DNA of 64,000 bases from Burkholderiaceae bacterium DAT-1 (GCA_019084025.1 JAHRBI010000005.1:372001-436000); one strand, 5' to 3'; positions 18,364 through 29,038 are shown, numbered from the stretch's first letter. Translations and numbers: made by a program. The notes: generated by a model from the letters alone, not told the origin.

Positions 18364-18619
18364 CTGAATTACCCGGTATCTCTGTTATTGCACCTAACGG
18401 CGTACTTGGGACGCACGTCGACACTTTTAAATGGACGGCGCATTCTAGAGCGAGTCGCTCGCCTTGTCATGCTTTGCCGCGTATCGAATGCCGTGACGCA
18501 TGCACCGACTCAGCCCTAGATGGCGCTGGAATGCCGTTTATCAAGCAGAAGAAATCATACAGCGAGGTGTTGCGAGCGATGAACTGTCAGCTCATCGCCC
18601 GCCAGACAGTGCGTATTAA

Positions 18620-19837
<1,218 letters not shown>

Positions 19838-19854
19838 TCAACTGGCCAGTCTAA

Positions 19855-20676
19855 TCAATTGACCAGTAGATCATGAAAAATCGGATCACCATTATTATGC
19901 TCCGCGATGGTGAGACGCATCGGCACGCCCGTATCGACACCGACGATATCGACATTTCCCTCATAGCCTGAGCCTGTGTCGATATGACAGTGCGACGCCA
20001 GAATAACAGGATACGGAACCGGATTATGACCACAATAGGTTAATGACAACCCCTGCTGCCAGGTAGGCGACGCACGGCGCAATGCGGCGTTGCCCGCTTC
20101 CTCGGCCAGTGTGCGGCTCCACATCATGCGGTCAGCTGCCTTGGCGTCATGCCCCTTGAGACCTTCATCCAGCTCGCGATCGACAAATAGTTCATCTTCG
20201 GCTGGCGTTTTCAATAATGTCGCATGCACTACATTGAACCGGGTGCGGGTGCCAGGCCCGACGACGAGCACATTGGGCAGCGTACGCAGTTCCGCCGCAA
20301 TCCGCATCAAGACCGGATCTTTCCGCATGATCCACGGCACTGCCCAGCTTCCTCCGTTCGCAGCAGACATCGCCATCATATTGGCATCGCCTTCATCAAG
20401 CGCACGCAGAATCATTTGCTCATGATTACCGATCACCGTGAAAAACCACGGTTGCCGCAGCAAAGCCAGGCAACCGGGCGAGTCCGGGCCTCGATCAATC
20501 AGGTCGCCAGTCGCAAAGAGCCGATCACCGGCTTCCGGACGGAAGCCGACACGACCGAGCAATTCGAACAACTCATGACGGCAACCATGCAAATCGCCCA
20601 CGATAAAATCGCGACCAACTGCGTTATGTGGCACAAACGCGACTCGCGGCCCACTTTGAGAAGAGATCAGGGACAT
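19855..20676 (-). CDS. PPP-family serine/threonine phosphatase or ApaH-like metallophosphoesterase
   Basis: A 273-residue calcineurin-type phosphoesterase. Metal-binding motifs appear in the right order: GDLHGCRHELFELL (GDxHG) near residue 28, GDLIDRGPDSPG (GDxxDRG) near 58, and VIGNHEQMI (GNHE) near 82, with a later SHCHIDTGSGYEG. This matches the PrpA/PrpB/lambda-phosphatase group rather than classical ApaH, but substrate choice (phosphoprotein, dinucleoside polyphosphate) cannot be read from sequence. It is inserted between queA and tgt in the same orientation. Confidence 0.85.
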   Translation of the reverse strand: MSLISSQSGPRVAFVPHNAVGRDFIVGDLHGCRHELFELLGRVGFRPEAGDRLFATGDLIDRGPDSPGCLALLRQPWFFTVIGNHEQMILRALDEGDANMMAMSAANGGSWAVPWIMRKDPVLMRIAAELRTLPNVLVVGPGTRTRFNVVHATLLKTPAEDELFVDRELDEGLKGHDAKAADRMMWSRTLAEEAGNAALRRASPTWQQGLSLTYCGHNPVPYPVILASHCHIDTGSGYEGNVDIVGVDTGVPMRLTIAEHNNGDPIFHDLLVN

Positions 20677-20734
20677 GCTGGCAGTGTATCCATTACCAAA
20701 TCAGAGGACGTTGAAATATCCTTACCGCCTTTGA

Positions 20735-21769
20735 CTACAACGGTTTATGCTCATGCCGCTCAAGCAACATGGCATCCCCGAAGCTGAAAAACCGGTACTG
20801 ACGTTCAACGGCGTGATGATAAGCCTGCATGATTCGCTCGTAACCTGCAAATGCTGACACCAGCATCATCAGGGTGGACTTCGGCAGATGGAAGTTTGTG
20901 AGCAGCATATCGGCCACCTTGAACTGGAATCCGGGTGTGATAAAGATATCGGTATCCCCAACCGGATCGGCAAATTCACCGTAACGACAGCTTGATTCGA
21001 GCGCACGCATGGCCGTGGTGCCCACCACCACAACGCGGCCACCCTTGGCGCGCGTTTCGCGGATGGCAGCAATTGTATCTGCAGGTACCTGATAGCGTTC
21101 ACGATGCATCTTGTGATCACGGATATCGTCTACGCGAACTGGCTGGAAGGTACCCGCCCCCACGTGCAAGGTGACAAATGCGCGCGTCACCCCCAGTTGC
21201 GCCAACTTTGCGAACATGTCGTCTGTAAAATGCAGACCGGCGGTAGGCGCAGCAACCGCCCCCTTTTCGCGGGCAAATACTGTCTGATACCGCTCCGCAT
21301 CATGATCAGATGCCTCGCGTTCAATATAGGGCGGCAAGGGTAACTCACCCACTTGATCCAGTACGTCCAGTACGGGCTCAACAAAGCGAAGCTGGAAAAA
21401 CTCACCCTCGCGCCCCGTGACGTCGGCCCACCATTTCCCGGCAAAACATACGCGACTGCCCGGCTTGGGCGATTTACTCGCCCGGATCATGGCCAGCGCG
21501 TCGAACTCATTCACGACGCGCTCAATCAGCGCCTCGATCTGGCCACCACTCTCCTTGCTGCCATGCAAGCGAGCCTTGATCACCCGCGTGTCATTCAGCA
21601 CCAGCAGGTCACCACTGCGCAGAAATTGAGGCAAATCAGTAAACAATGCATCAGCGGGCGACACATCGCTGGCACCCAGATACATTAATCGACTTCCACC
21701 ACGTACTTCGGGCGGAAACTGGGCGATAAGCGATTCGGGCAGATGATAGTCAAACGCCGAAAGCTGCAT
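20735..21769 (-). CDS. queA: S-adenosylmethionine:tRNA ribosyltransferase-isomerase
   Basis: A 344-residue enzyme that transfers and isomerises the ribosyl of SAM onto preQ1-tRNA to make epoxyqueuosine. Landmarks are [14 protein letters not shown] at the start, [37 protein letters not shown]-type [12 protein letters not shown], and the C-terminal [19 protein letters not shown]. The start at 21769 follows AGGA with 7-base spacing and matches homologs; the open frame upstream to 21895 is a structured leader rather than protein. Confidence 0.96.
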   Translation of the reverse strand: MQLSAFDYHLPESLIAQFPPEVRGGSRLMYLGASDVSPADALFTDLPQFLRSGDLLVLNDTRVIKARLHGSKESGGQIEALIERVVNEFDALAMIRASKSPKPGSRVCFAGKWWADVTGREGEFFQLRFVEPVLDVLDQVGELPLPPYIEREASDHDAERYQTVFAREKGAVAAPTAGLHFTDDMFAKLAQLGVTRAFVTLHVGAGTFQPVRVDDIRDHKMHRERYQVPADTIAAIRETRAKGGRVVVVGTTAMRALESSCRYGEFADPVGDTDIFITPGFQFKVADMLLTNFHLPKSTLMMLVSAFAGYERIMQAYHHAVERQYRFFSFGDAMLLERHEHKPL

Positions 21770-21848
21770 GACATTGTCCTGAACAGACTGAATTTGCATC
21801 GATTTCACCACAACTTCACAAAACTGGAACACATTTCGCGCATGATTC

Positions 21849-21919
21849 AAAAAACGCAGAATACTCTGCGAAGCCTTGATATCGCTAGGAAGCAAGCAAC
21901 TGCTTCAAACAAGCGTTTG
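21849..21919 (-). promoter_or_regulatory. Structured leader of queA ending in an intrinsic terminator (candidate attenuator)
   Basis: On the minus strand, three hairpins follow one another before queA: CAAAC-GCTT-GTTTG (plus 21906-21919), GAAGCA/TGCTTC (plus 21889-21906), and CGCAGA-GTAT-TCTGCG followed at once by six T (plus 21849-21870). The last is a textbook intrinsic terminator, about 80 bases before the queA ATG. The only upstream gene, aroQ, is divergent, so there is no minus-strand gene for it to terminate. I did not find a preQ1 riboswitch consensus. Confidence 0.5.
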
Positions 21920-21978
21920 AGTAAAAATCCGTTGAATTGTAGACATCTTGTCTCGAACTGCGGCAAACTCGCAGCCCT

Positions 21979-22467
21979 ATGATGCAAACTACCGATTCCT
22001 CACCCGCGCAATCTTGCGGTCGGATTTTAGTCCTGCACGGACCAAATCTGAACCTACTGGGAAAGCGCGAGCCGCAATTCTACGGTGCTGACACGCTCGC
22101 CACAATCGACGCGCGTCTGGTTGCACTCGCTCAAACGGCCGGAATCGACTGCACCACCTTTCAAAGCAATAGTGAAGCAATGCTCATCGAGCGCATTCAT
22201 GCAGCATTTGACGACGGAACTGCATTTATCGTCATCAATCCTGCTGCCTTCACACACACCAGCGTTGCATTGCGTGATGCACTCACTGGCGTGAACATTC
22301 CGTTTATCGAGGTTCACCTCTCGAATGTCCACGCTCGCGAGCCCTTCCGCCATCACTCTTACTTTTCCGATCGCGCGGTGGGCGTGATCTGTGGTTTGGG
22401 TGCCAGCGGATACGAATACGCATTGAGCAGTGCCATCGCCTATCTCCAAAAACAACGAGCTGCCTGA
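21979..22467 (+). CDS. aroQ: 3-dehydroquinate dehydratase, type II
   Basis: A 162-residue enzyme of the shikimate pathway. Type II motifs are clear: [20 protein letters not shown] (quoted part is the N-terminal signature), [33 protein letters not shown] (catalytic His region), and [22 protein letters not shown]. The first dozen residues are an unconserved extension and the start has no strong Shine-Dalgarno. aroQ upstream of accB-accC is a common proteobacterial arrangement. Confidence 0.96.
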   Translation: MMQTTDSSPAQSCGRILVLHGPNLNLLGKREPQFYGADTLATIDARLVALAQTAGIDCTTFQSNSEAMLIERIHAAFDDGTAFIVINPAAFTHTSVALRDALTGVNIPFIEVHLSNVHAREPFRHHSYFSDRAVGVICGLGASGYEYALSSAIAYLQKQRAA

Positions 22468-22498
22468 GCGGCTCGATTACCCAATTCAGAGGACTAGC

Positions 22499-22957
22499 AT
22501 GGATTTGCGCAAACTGAAGAAGTTGATCGACCTCGTAGAAGAGTCCGGCATTGCCGAGATCGAAGTCACCGAGGGCGAAGAGAAAGTGCGTATCACGCGG
22601 GTCTCGCAGAACGCTCCGATCATGTATGCCGCGCCGCAAATGCATCATGCAGCCGCACCGGCCGCCGCTCCCGCAGCAGCACCGGCCGCCGCTGCAGCGC
22701 CCGCAGAAGCAGCCGCACCTGCAGGTGACGTCCAGAAGTCCCCAATGGTTGGCACCTTCTATCGTGCCCCAAGCCCGGGCGCCAAGGCATTTGTCGAAGT
22801 TGGCCAGCAAGTCAACAAGGGCGACACCATCTGCATTATCGAAGCCATGAAGCTCCTGAATGAAATCGAGGCCGAACACTCTGGCGTCGTGAAGGCCATT
22901 CTGGTCGAAAACGGCCAACCGGTCGAATACGGTGAACCTCTGATCATCATCGGCTGA
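22499..22957 (+). CDS. accB: Biotin carboxyl carrier protein of acetyl-CoA carboxylase
   Basis: A 152-residue carrier subunit. The N-terminal part begins [17 protein letters not shown], then comes an Ala/Pro-rich linker (about residues 45-80), then a biotinyl domain with the EAMKL motif; the biotinylated lysine is K118. The start at 22499 follows AGAGGA with 6-base spacing; an upstream in-frame start at 22430 overlaps aroQ and is not conserved. It is 25 bases upstream of accC. Confidence 0.97.
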   Translation: MDLRKLKKLIDLVEESGIAEIEVTEGEEKVRITRVSQNAPIMYAAPQMHHAAAPAAAPAAAPAAAAAPAEAAAPAGDVQKSPMVGTFYRAPSPGAKAFVEVGQQVNKGDTICIIEAMKLLNEIEAEHSGVVKAILVENGQPVEYGEPLIIIG

Positions 22958-22982
22958 TCCAGCGTCACCTCGGGAGTGCCCC

Positions 22983-24332
22983 ATGTTTGAAAAAATTCTG
23001 ATCGCCAATCGCGGCGAAATCGCGCTGCGTATTCAGCGCGCCTGCCGCGAAATGGGCATCAAGACTGTTGTCGTTCACTCGGAAGCGGATCGCGAAGCCA
23101 AGTACGTCAAGCTGGCAGATGAGTCTGTCTGTATTGGCCCGGCACCGAGTCCCCAGTCTTACCTGAATATTCCGGCCATTATCTCTGCGGCGGAAGTCAC
23201 TGACGCCCAGGCTATTCATCCGGGATACGGTTTTCTGAGTGAAAATGCCGACTTCGCCGAGCGCGTCGAACAGTCCGGTTTTGTATTTATCGGCCCGCGC
23301 CCTGAATCTATTCGCCTGATGGGCGACAAGGTCAGCGCCAAGGATGCCATGAAGGCCGCAGGCGTACCGTGCGTACCGGGCTCCGACGGCGCCTTACCGG
23401 ATGACAACGCCGAAATCATCAAGATTACCAAGCGCATTGGCCTGCCCGTGATTATCAAGGCAGCCGGTGGTGGTGGTGGTCGCGGCATGCGCGTGGTGCG
23501 CACCGAAGAAGAAATCGTCAAGTCCGTGGAAATGACCCGTACCGAAGCCGGTGCTGCCTTTGGCAACCCGACCGTGTACATGGAAAAATTCCTGGAAAAC
23601 CCGCGCCACATCGAAATTCAGGTGCTGGCCGACGAGTACGGCAATGCGGTGTATCTGGGCGAGCGCGATTGTTCCATGCAACGCCGTCACCAGAAGGTCA
23701 TCGAAGAAGCGCCAGCACCCGGCATCACGGAAGAGCAACGCCGTAAAGTGGGCGAAGCTTGTGCCGAGGCATGTCGCCGAATTGGCTATCGCGGCGCGGG
23801 TACCTTCGAATTCCTGTTCGAGAATGGCGAGTTCTACTTCATCGAAATGAACACCCGCGTTCAGGTGGAACACCCTGTCACCGAGTTGATCACCGGTATC
23901 GATATCGTTCAGGAACAGATCCGCATTGCATCGGGCGAAAAGCTGCGCTTTACGCAAGATCAGGTCAAGCTGCGCGGTCACTCGATCGAGTGCCGTATCA
24001 ATGCCGAAGACCCGTTCAAGTTCACGCCCAGCCCCGGTCGCATCACAACCTACCACCCGCCGGGCGGCCCTGGTATTCGTGTCGATTCGCACATCTATCA
24101 GGGTTACATGGTTCCACCGAACTATGACTCAATGATTGGCAAAGTGATCGCCTATGGTGACACGCGCGATCAAGCCATTGCCCGCATGCGCATTGCGCTG
24201 TCGGAAATGGTGGTAGAAGGCATCAAGACCAACATCCCGCTGCATCAGGAACTGTTTGTCGATCGCGAATTTGTAAAGGGTGGCACCTCCATCCATTACC
24301 TCGAACATCGTCTCGCAGAGCGTAAAGCCTGA
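22983..24332 (+). CDS. accC: Acetyl-CoA carboxylase, biotin carboxylase subunit
   Basis: A 449-residue ATP-grasp enzyme that carboxylates the biotin on AccB, first step of fatty-acid synthesis. It begins [16 protein letters not shown], has [16 protein letters not shown], the glycine-rich ATP loop [33 protein letters not shown], and the catalytic [14 protein letters not shown]. Its length matches the family. It is cotranscribed with accB and ended by a terminator 32 bases after the stop. Confidence 0.98.
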   Translation: MFEKILIANRGEIALRIQRACREMGIKTVVVHSEADREAKYVKLADESVCIGPAPSPQSYLNIPAIISAAEVTDAQAIHPGYGFLSENADFAERVEQSGFVFIGPRPESIRLMGDKVSAKDAMKAAGVPCVPGSDGALPDDNAEIIKITKRIGLPVIIKAAGGGGGRGMRVVRTEEEIVKSVEMTRTEAGAAFGNPTVYMEKFLENPRHIEIQVLADEYGNAVYLGERDCSMQRRHQKVIEEAPAPGITEEQRRKVGEACAEACRRIGYRGAGTFEFLFENGEFYFIEMNTRVQVEHPVTELITGIDIVQEQIRIASGEKLRFTQDQVKLRGHSIECRINAEDPFKFTPSPGRITTYHPPGGPGIRVDSHIYQGYMVPPNYDSMIGKVIAYGDTRDQAIARMRIALSEMVVEGIKTNIPLHQELFVDREFVKGGTSIHYLEHRLAERKA

Positions 24333-24363
24333 TTTTTGGGCAGTCCGTGGTAGAATGCGCAAG

Positions 24364-24386
24364 GCCGGTCTGTGACCGGCTTTTTT
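24364..24386 (+). terminator. Intrinsic terminator after accC
   Basis: GCCGGTC-TGT-GACCGGC followed by TTTTTT, located between accC and prmA. Confidence 0.85.
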
Positions 24387-24452
24387 CTTGTATTTCAGCC
24401 TGAGATTCGACCCTGTATGCGAATCCGGGCCATTACCCAAACGGAGCTGGCC

Positions 24453-25340
24453 ATGCCCTGGCAGGAACTCAGAATCACCACCCGCTCGGAAATCGCAGAA
24501 AAGCTGTCTGATGCGCTGTTTGACCTTGGCGCACTCAGTGTCAGCATTGAAGATGCCCTGGCTGGCACCGATGAAGAAAAACCCATCTTTGGCGAACCCG
24601 GTGAACCAGTCGACCAATTATGGGAAGAGAGCATTGTTGTTGCCCTGCTGGAAGAAAACGCAGATGCCGCACTGATGCTGCTGGCTGCCGAACAAGCGGC
24701 GGGTGCCAAGCTGGATAAGCACACCGTCACGGTGGTTGAAGAGCAAGACTGGGTTCGCCTCACGCAATCGCAGTTCGACCCGATTCAGGTATCCGGCCGT
24801 CTGTGGATCACCCCTACTTGGCACGAAGCGACGCCGGGCGCGATCAACCTGGCACTGGATCCCGGCCTTGCCTTTGGTACCGGCAGCCATCCTACCACCT
24901 GGCTGTGCCTGCAATGGCTCGATGCCGAACTGAAGGGTGGCGAAACCGTACTGGATTACGGTTGTGGATCAGGCATTCTGGCCATTGCCGCTCGCCTACT
25001 GGGAGCTGGTGACACAGATGGCGTCGATATCGACGTACAGGCCATGACTGCCAGCCGCCAGAACGCCGAGCAGAATCACGTCGAAGCGTCTTTTTTCCTG
25101 CCAGATGCCGCACCAGACAAGCAATACGATGTCGTGGTCGCCAATATCCTGACCAACCCGCTGCGCATGCTGGAGCCCTTACTCGCTGCACGCTGCCGTA
25201 GCGGCGGGAAAATCGTGCTGTCAGGCATCCTTGCCGAGCAAGCCGATGAGGTTATCAGCATCTACAGCCGCGACTTCGACATCCATGTCTCTGCTACGCG
25301 TGAGGGCTGGGTTCGCCTCGCCGGTGTACGCAAGGCGTAA
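24453..25340 (+). CDS. prmA: Ribosomal protein L11 methyltransferase
   Basis: A 295-residue SAM-dependent enzyme that trimethylates ribosomal protein L11. It opens MPWQELRITTRSEIAEKLSD, has DPGLAFGTGSHPTTWLCLQWL, the SAM motif VLDYGCGSGILAIAA, and VVANILTNPL, a PrmA signature. The start at 24453 follows GGAG with 8-base spacing; a longer frame from 24372 runs through the accC terminator and is rejected. Confidence 0.96.
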   Translation: MPWQELRITTRSEIAEKLSDALFDLGALSVSIEDALAGTDEEKPIFGEPGEPVDQLWEESIVVALLEENADAALMLLAAEQAAGAKLDKHTVTVVEEQDWVRLTQSQFDPIQVSGRLWITPTWHEATPGAINLALDPGLAFGTGSHPTTWLCLQWLDAELKGGETVLDYGCGSGILAIAARLLGAGDTDGVDIDVQAMTASRQNAEQNHVEASFFLPDAAPDKQYDVVVANILTNPLRMLEPLLAARCRSGGKIVLSGILAEQADEVISIYSRDFDIHVSATREGWVRLAGVRKA

Positions 25341-25352
25341 TCAAGTTGTTGC

Positions 25353-25379
25353 AAGGCCGGAACGATCCGGCCTTTTTGT
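25353..25379 (+). terminator. Intrinsic terminator after prmA
   Basis: AAGGCCGGA pairs with TCCGGCCTT across ACGA, followed by a T-rich tract. It starts 12 bases after the prmA stop. Confidence 0.8.
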
Positions 25380-25436
25380 TAAAAATCGCCGATTTGACTC
25401 TCTACGTTCACCCTGTTTCCAGCTAAAATCGCGGCC

Positions 25437-26933
25437 ATGTCGAATGTTACTCGCTGCCCCAACTGCCATACGAGCTTCCGTGTCAATGAAGCCCACCTGT
25501 CTGCCCACGGCGGAAAGGTGCGGTGTGGCCGTTGCGCGTTCGTATTTGATGCACGAGCTCATTTTGTAGATGTCCGTCCGGTAGAAGCGATAGCAAGCCC
25601 GGCGCTGGTCACGTCTGAGGCGACAGCTACCGCAACACATAGTGCATCGCAGACCGACCTCGCGCCGCAATCCTATGCGCCAGCCTCCCCCCTCATTCGT
25701 GATGATGGCGAGCACCCAGCATCCCTTGCCGACGCTACTCATGCAGCGCCAGAGGCTAGTCCCGCCACGGACGAACTCCCCAGCGGTACACCGAATCTAG
25801 ACTTCTCGTTCGCCCAGACGCTGCCTGACGCCGATACACCGGATCAGGCCGATTCTGACTGTGGCAGCCCTGATGGCGAGCATGCGCACGACCAGCCCGC
25901 CGCCGCTGTCTTCACTCCGCTGACCTGGCCAACAGCCAGCGACACAGCCGAGAGCGAAGTAGCTGAAAGCGAATTAGCGAAGCGTGATTTAGATACCGCA
26001 GCAGCAGCGGATGGTGCGCACACCGTCGAGGTTTCAGGCATTACTGTCGAGCAGGCGGATGCAGTCTCAAGCTCAGACCTTGTGGTGACTGCGCAAGATC
26101 CACTGCTTGATTTGCCCGGCTTTAGCATGCTGCAAAGCAACGGGACAGCCGACCCGCTCCCTGCCCTGCCGGAAGAGGCGCCAGAATGGCATACCGAATC
26201 CGAACGGATCGAGCCGCATCTTGATCTGGCCGAGCTGGATGATCAAATCACGCCGGACATTGTCGCCGAGGTGGAGCCAACACCACCCCCCATTGTGGCT
26301 AGCCAGACTGACGAGTCCCATGTCGACCCGGAGCCGATAGCTGCATCCCCCGCTATCCGGACAGATCGCGACTATCGCCCCATTCTTACTGCAGAAGACG
26401 AAGCCTTGCTGCGCGTCCCCAAAGCACGCTCGCCCTGGCGCTGGCTGTGGGGCATTCCGGCCTTTCTGGCCTTGATGGTGCTGGTAGGACAAATCACCTT
26501 CATGTACCGAACAGAAATATCGGTACAACTGCCGGGCAGCAAGCCCTGGCTGCAGCGATTCTGCCAGGAGATGGGCTGCACACTGGAACTCCCCGCCCGC
26601 GCCGAACTCCTTCGAACCGACTGGAGCGAACTGAACTATCTGCCGGAAGATCCGACCATTGTTCAGCTGACCGCCACCATTCGCAACCTCGCCGGTTTCG
26701 ATCAGGCGCTGCCGCTGCTAGAAATGACCCTCTCCGACGAACAAGATCACATTGTTCTGCGGCGCGTACTGCAACCCAAGGAATACCTCGCTCCACAGCA
26801 GGATGGACGCACCTCTCCGCTGCCAGCTGCGTTCAATGCCGGTTCCGATTTGCACGTCTTTGTTCGTCTGGATATGGGTCAGCTCAAGTCCAGCGCGTAT
26901 CAGTTGTATCTCTTCTACCCTCAGGCTCGCTGA
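25437..26933 (+). CDS. Zinc-ribbon (MJ0042) and DUF3426 domain membrane protein
   Basis: A 498-residue protein in three parts. Residues 1-45 form an MJ0042-type zinc ribbon with CPNCHTSF and CGRCAFVFDA. Residues about 50-320 are an acidic, Ala/Asp/Glu-rich low-complexity stretch without recognisable fold. A transmembrane helix (IPAFLALMVLVGQITFMY) near residue 345 leads into a C-terminal DUF3426 domain with FCQEMGCTLELP and LTATIRNLAGFDQALP. Its position just after prmA is conserved in betaproteobacteria. The function is unknown; the topology puts the zinc ribbon in the cytoplasm and DUF3426 outside. The spacer is unusually long. Confidence 0.85.
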   Translation: MSNVTRCPNCHTSFRVNEAHLSAHGGKVRCGRCAFVFDARAHFVDVRPVEAIASPALVTSEATATATHSASQTDLAPQSYAPASPLIRDDGEHPASLADATHAAPEASPATDELPSGTPNLDFSFAQTLPDADTPDQADSDCGSPDGEHAHDQPAAAVFTPLTWPTASDTAESEVAESELAKRDLDTAAAADGAHTVEVSGITVEQADAVSSSDLVVTAQDPLLDLPGFSMLQSNGTADPLPALPEEAPEWHTESERIEPHLDLAELDDQITPDIVAEVEPTPPPIVASQTDESHVDPEPIAASPAIRTDRDYRPILTAEDEALLRVPKARSPWRWLWGIPAFLALMVLVGQITFMYRTEISVQLPGSKPWLQRFCQEMGCTLELPARAELLRTDWSELNYLPEDPTIVQLTATIRNLAGFDQALPLLEMTLSDEQDHIVLRRVLQPKEYLAPQQDGRTSPLPAAFNAGSDLHVFVRLDMGQLKSSAYQLYLFYPQAR

Positions 26934-26999
26934 TCGTCCTTGATTTCGGCGGCCGTCGCGCCAATACTTTCAGGGGATTCCAATTCAGGGAGATGCGTG

Positions 27000-27512
27000 A
27001 TGGCAACCATTCTGCTTAATGGCGAACCGATCGGTGTAGGCGGACGATTCCCCCGCCCCGGCGATGTCGCTCACAGTTTTATGCTGGTTGATACCCAGCT
27101 GGCCGATGTGCCGCTGTCCAAGTTCATTGGCAAGCGCAAAATCATTGCTGTCATTCCAAGTATTGATACCGAAATCGGTCTGCGTATCGCCCGCAAGCTG
27201 GAGGCCATCGCCGATAGCTTCGAAGGCACTCGCATCTTTGTTGTATCTGTCGATACCCCTTATGCGCTTGCCCGCGTGATTGCTGTCGAAGATTTCCGCA
27301 AGATCACCCTGCTTTCTACCCTGCGCGGACGCGACTTCCACAAGGATTACGGCGTCATGATTACCGATATTCCTTTGTCGGGCATGATGGCCACCGCGCT
27401 ACTGGCCATGGACGAAGATGATATCGTCCAGTACGCCGAACTCGTTCAGGACGTGAATTCCGAGCCGAATTACGACAAAATGGCGGAGGTCATGCTCGCA
27501 CCCAAAGAATAA
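27000..27512 (+). CDS. Thiol peroxidase paralog lacking all cysteines (predicted pseudoenzyme)
   Basis: A 170-residue Tpx-family protein that aligns along its whole length with the next gene. It keeps the fold-defining GDVAHSFMLVD, GKRKIIAVIPSIDT and STLRGRDFHKDYGV, but the peroxidatic cysteine site (C61 of Tpx) is Gly60 and the resolving site (C95) is Ile94; there is no cysteine anywhere. It therefore cannot work as a peroxidase by the known mechanism. The start at 27000 follows GGGAG with 7-base spacing. It ends 33 bases before the intact tpx. The frame is uninterrupted with normal codon use, so it looks maintained rather than decaying. A structural or regulatory role is inference. Confidence 0.8.
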   Translation: MATILLNGEPIGVGGRFPRPGDVAHSFMLVDTQLADVPLSKFIGKRKIIAVIPSIDTEIGLRIARKLEAIADSFEGTRIFVVSVDTPYALARVIAVEDFRKITLLSTLRGRDFHKDYGVMITDIPLSGMMATALLAMDEDDIVQYAELVQDVNSEPNYDKMAEVMLAPKE

Positions 27513-27545
27513 GCGAGCAATTTCTTCACGCACAAGGAGTTCTAC

Positions 27546-28046
27546 ATGTCCAGCACAGTCACACTGCGCGGCAACGCCATTCCCGTAAACGGCGATTTTC
27601 CAGCTGTCGGCCAAGTCGCTCCGGCGTTTTCGCTGGTGGGCGCAGATCTGTCTGATGTTACGCTGGCCAGTTTTGCTGGCAAGCGCAAGATCCTGAACAT
27701 TTTCCCGAGCATCGACACGCCGACCTGCGCCACCTCCACACGCAAGTTCAATGCCGAGGCGGACAAGTTGAGCAATACCGTGGTGCTGTGTATCTCTGCA
27801 GATCTGCCATTTGCGCAAAAGCGTTTTTGCGGTGCAGAGGGTCTGAATAACGTACATACTCTCTCCACCATGCGTGGTCGCGAATTCATCCGCAACTATG
27901 GGGTTGAGATTGCCGCCGGCCCACTCGCCGGTGTCACCGCTCGCGCCGTAGTGGTGCTCGACGCAGAGGACAAAGTCCTGCACGCGGAAATGGTGTCGGA
28001 AATTGCGGACGAACCCAATTACGCAGCCGCACTTGCCGTTCTTTGA
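27546..28046 (+). CDS. tpx: Thiol peroxidase
   Basis: A 166-residue atypical 2-Cys peroxiredoxin that reduces lipid and other hydroperoxides with thioredoxin. The peroxidatic cysteine is C61 in [15 protein letters not shown] and the resolving cysteine is C95 in KRFCGAEGL, the same positions as in E. coli Tpx. The active-site arginine region [12 protein letters not shown] is present. AAGGAG precedes the start. It is paired with the cysteine-less paralog just upstream and followed by a strong terminator. Confidence 0.96.
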   Translation: MSSTVTLRGNAIPVNGDFPAVGQVAPAFSLVGADLSDVTLASFAGKRKILNIFPSIDTPTCATSTRKFNAEADKLSNTVVLCISADLPFAQKRFCGAEGLNNVHTLSTMRGREFIRNYGVEIAAGPLAGVTARAVVVLDAEDKVLHAEMVSEIADEPNYAAALAVL

Positions 28047-28066
28047 TCGACATCTAGTCTGACATC

Positions 28067-28095
28067 AAGGTGCAAGGGTATCCTTGCACCTTTTT
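28067..28095 (+). terminator. Intrinsic terminator after tpx
   Basis: AAGGTGCAAGG pairs perfectly with CCTTGCACCTT over a GTAT loop and ends in a T run. It lies 21 bases after the tpx stop and only a few bases before the next gene's start. Confidence 0.85.
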
Positions 28096-28101
28096 CATTG
28101 T

Positions 28102-28893
28102 ATGGCTGCCGCGTTACCCTCACCTACTGCCGACTGGCACTGCCTTGATCATGCGTCGCCATGGTTCGGCTCCATCTACGATCTGCTGTGCCTGTTACAG
28201 ACGCCCACCTTTCCCGATCTGGCGGCCTTGAATATGTGCGCCCAAACGCATCTTGCGCCGTTGAATCTGCCTACATTTGTACCCGGCGACAGTATGGTGG
28301 ATGGCTACGAGCGTTTCATTGCACGCCACGATGCGGTACCGACGCGAAGCCAGAATTGGCATGATCTCTTTAATGCGCTGTGCTGGATGGGGTGGCCGAC
28401 AAGCAAACGCGCCATGAATCGCCTGCACATGTCAGAAATCGCAACGCAATCCGGCTCGCAGCGCACCGAGGGGCGGGATACGCTTACATTGCTGGATGAA
28501 TCTGGCGTCGTGATTCCCTATGCGGATGCAACACTGTGGCAGGCCATCATCCAGCATGACTGGCATAGTCTGTTTGTGACACACCGCGCAGCATGGTCAC
28601 ACCACATCACTGCCCTGATCATTGGCCATGCACTGCTTGAAAAAGCGGTTGCCCCCTACCCCGGCATCACCGCCAAGGTCATAGGCATGCCCGTAGAACC
28701 CGCGTTCTTCCTACAGCAGCCCGCCATGCAACGCGATCAGGCCGATCAATTTCTGGCCGGGCAACTACCGACACTGACTCAAGCAAATGCGCCGCGCCTA
28801 CCTGTCCTGCCGCTATCAGGCATACCGGGATTCTGGCCAGAGCAGGATGCCGCATTCTATGCCAACAAACAGGTCTTTCGTCCCAAGCGCTGA
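28102..28893 (+). CDS. DUF3025 domain-containing protein
   Basis: A 263-residue protein matching the DUF3025 family: PWFGSIYDLL near the start, YERFIARHDAVPTRSQNWHDLFNAL near residue 85 (only the landmark NWHDLFNAL is essential), and MGWPTSKRAMNRLH. No function is known for the family. The start at 28102 is the first ATG, but it lies just behind the tpx terminator with no Shine-Dalgarno, so either the transcript is leaderless or the promoter overlaps the terminator. No signal peptide or membrane helix is seen. Confidence 0.75.
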   Translation: MAAALPSPTADWHCLDHASPWFGSIYDLLCLLQTPTFPDLAALNMCAQTHLAPLNLPTFVPGDSMVDGYERFIARHDAVPTRSQNWHDLFNALCWMGWPTSKRAMNRLHMSEIATQSGSQRTEGRDTLTLLDESGVVIPYADATLWQAIIQHDWHSLFVTHRAAWSHHITALIIGHALLEKAVAPYPGITAKVIGMPVEPAFFLQQPAMQRDQADQFLAGQLPTLTQANAPRLPVLPLSGIPGFWPEQDAAFYANKQVFRPKR

Positions 28894-29038
28894 CACCTCA
28901 CGCCATTCTCATTCACTTCTATCGCAACTGAATGCAACTGATCCCGGTTCTTTTGCAATTCGTCGCACCCCGCTCCTCCTGCTTCGAGAAGCAAATTATT
29001 GTTACGCCATCGAAGCAGATCGGATAGGAGCAGTCATC

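Noticed and set aside
21770..21895. Extended N-terminus of QueA
   Set aside because: The extra 42 codons run through the hairpin leader, homologs begin at [12 protein letters not shown], and a good ribosome-binding site sits before that start.
21770..21978. Known preQ1 riboswitch upstream of queA
   Set aside because: The hairpins do not show the short aptamer consensus with its A-rich tail; kept only as an uncharacterised leader.
22640..22730. Tandem GCC/GCA-rich repeat as a DNA repeat element
   Set aside because: It encodes the Ala/Pro linker of the biotin carrier protein, which is normal for AccB.
22304..24092. Long minus-strand open frames opposite aroQ, accB and accC (22304-23008 and 23394-24092)
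   Set aside because: Mirror images of the codon bias of accB/accC, with Gly/Cys-rich runs from the reverse of the Ala/Pro linker; no domain seen.
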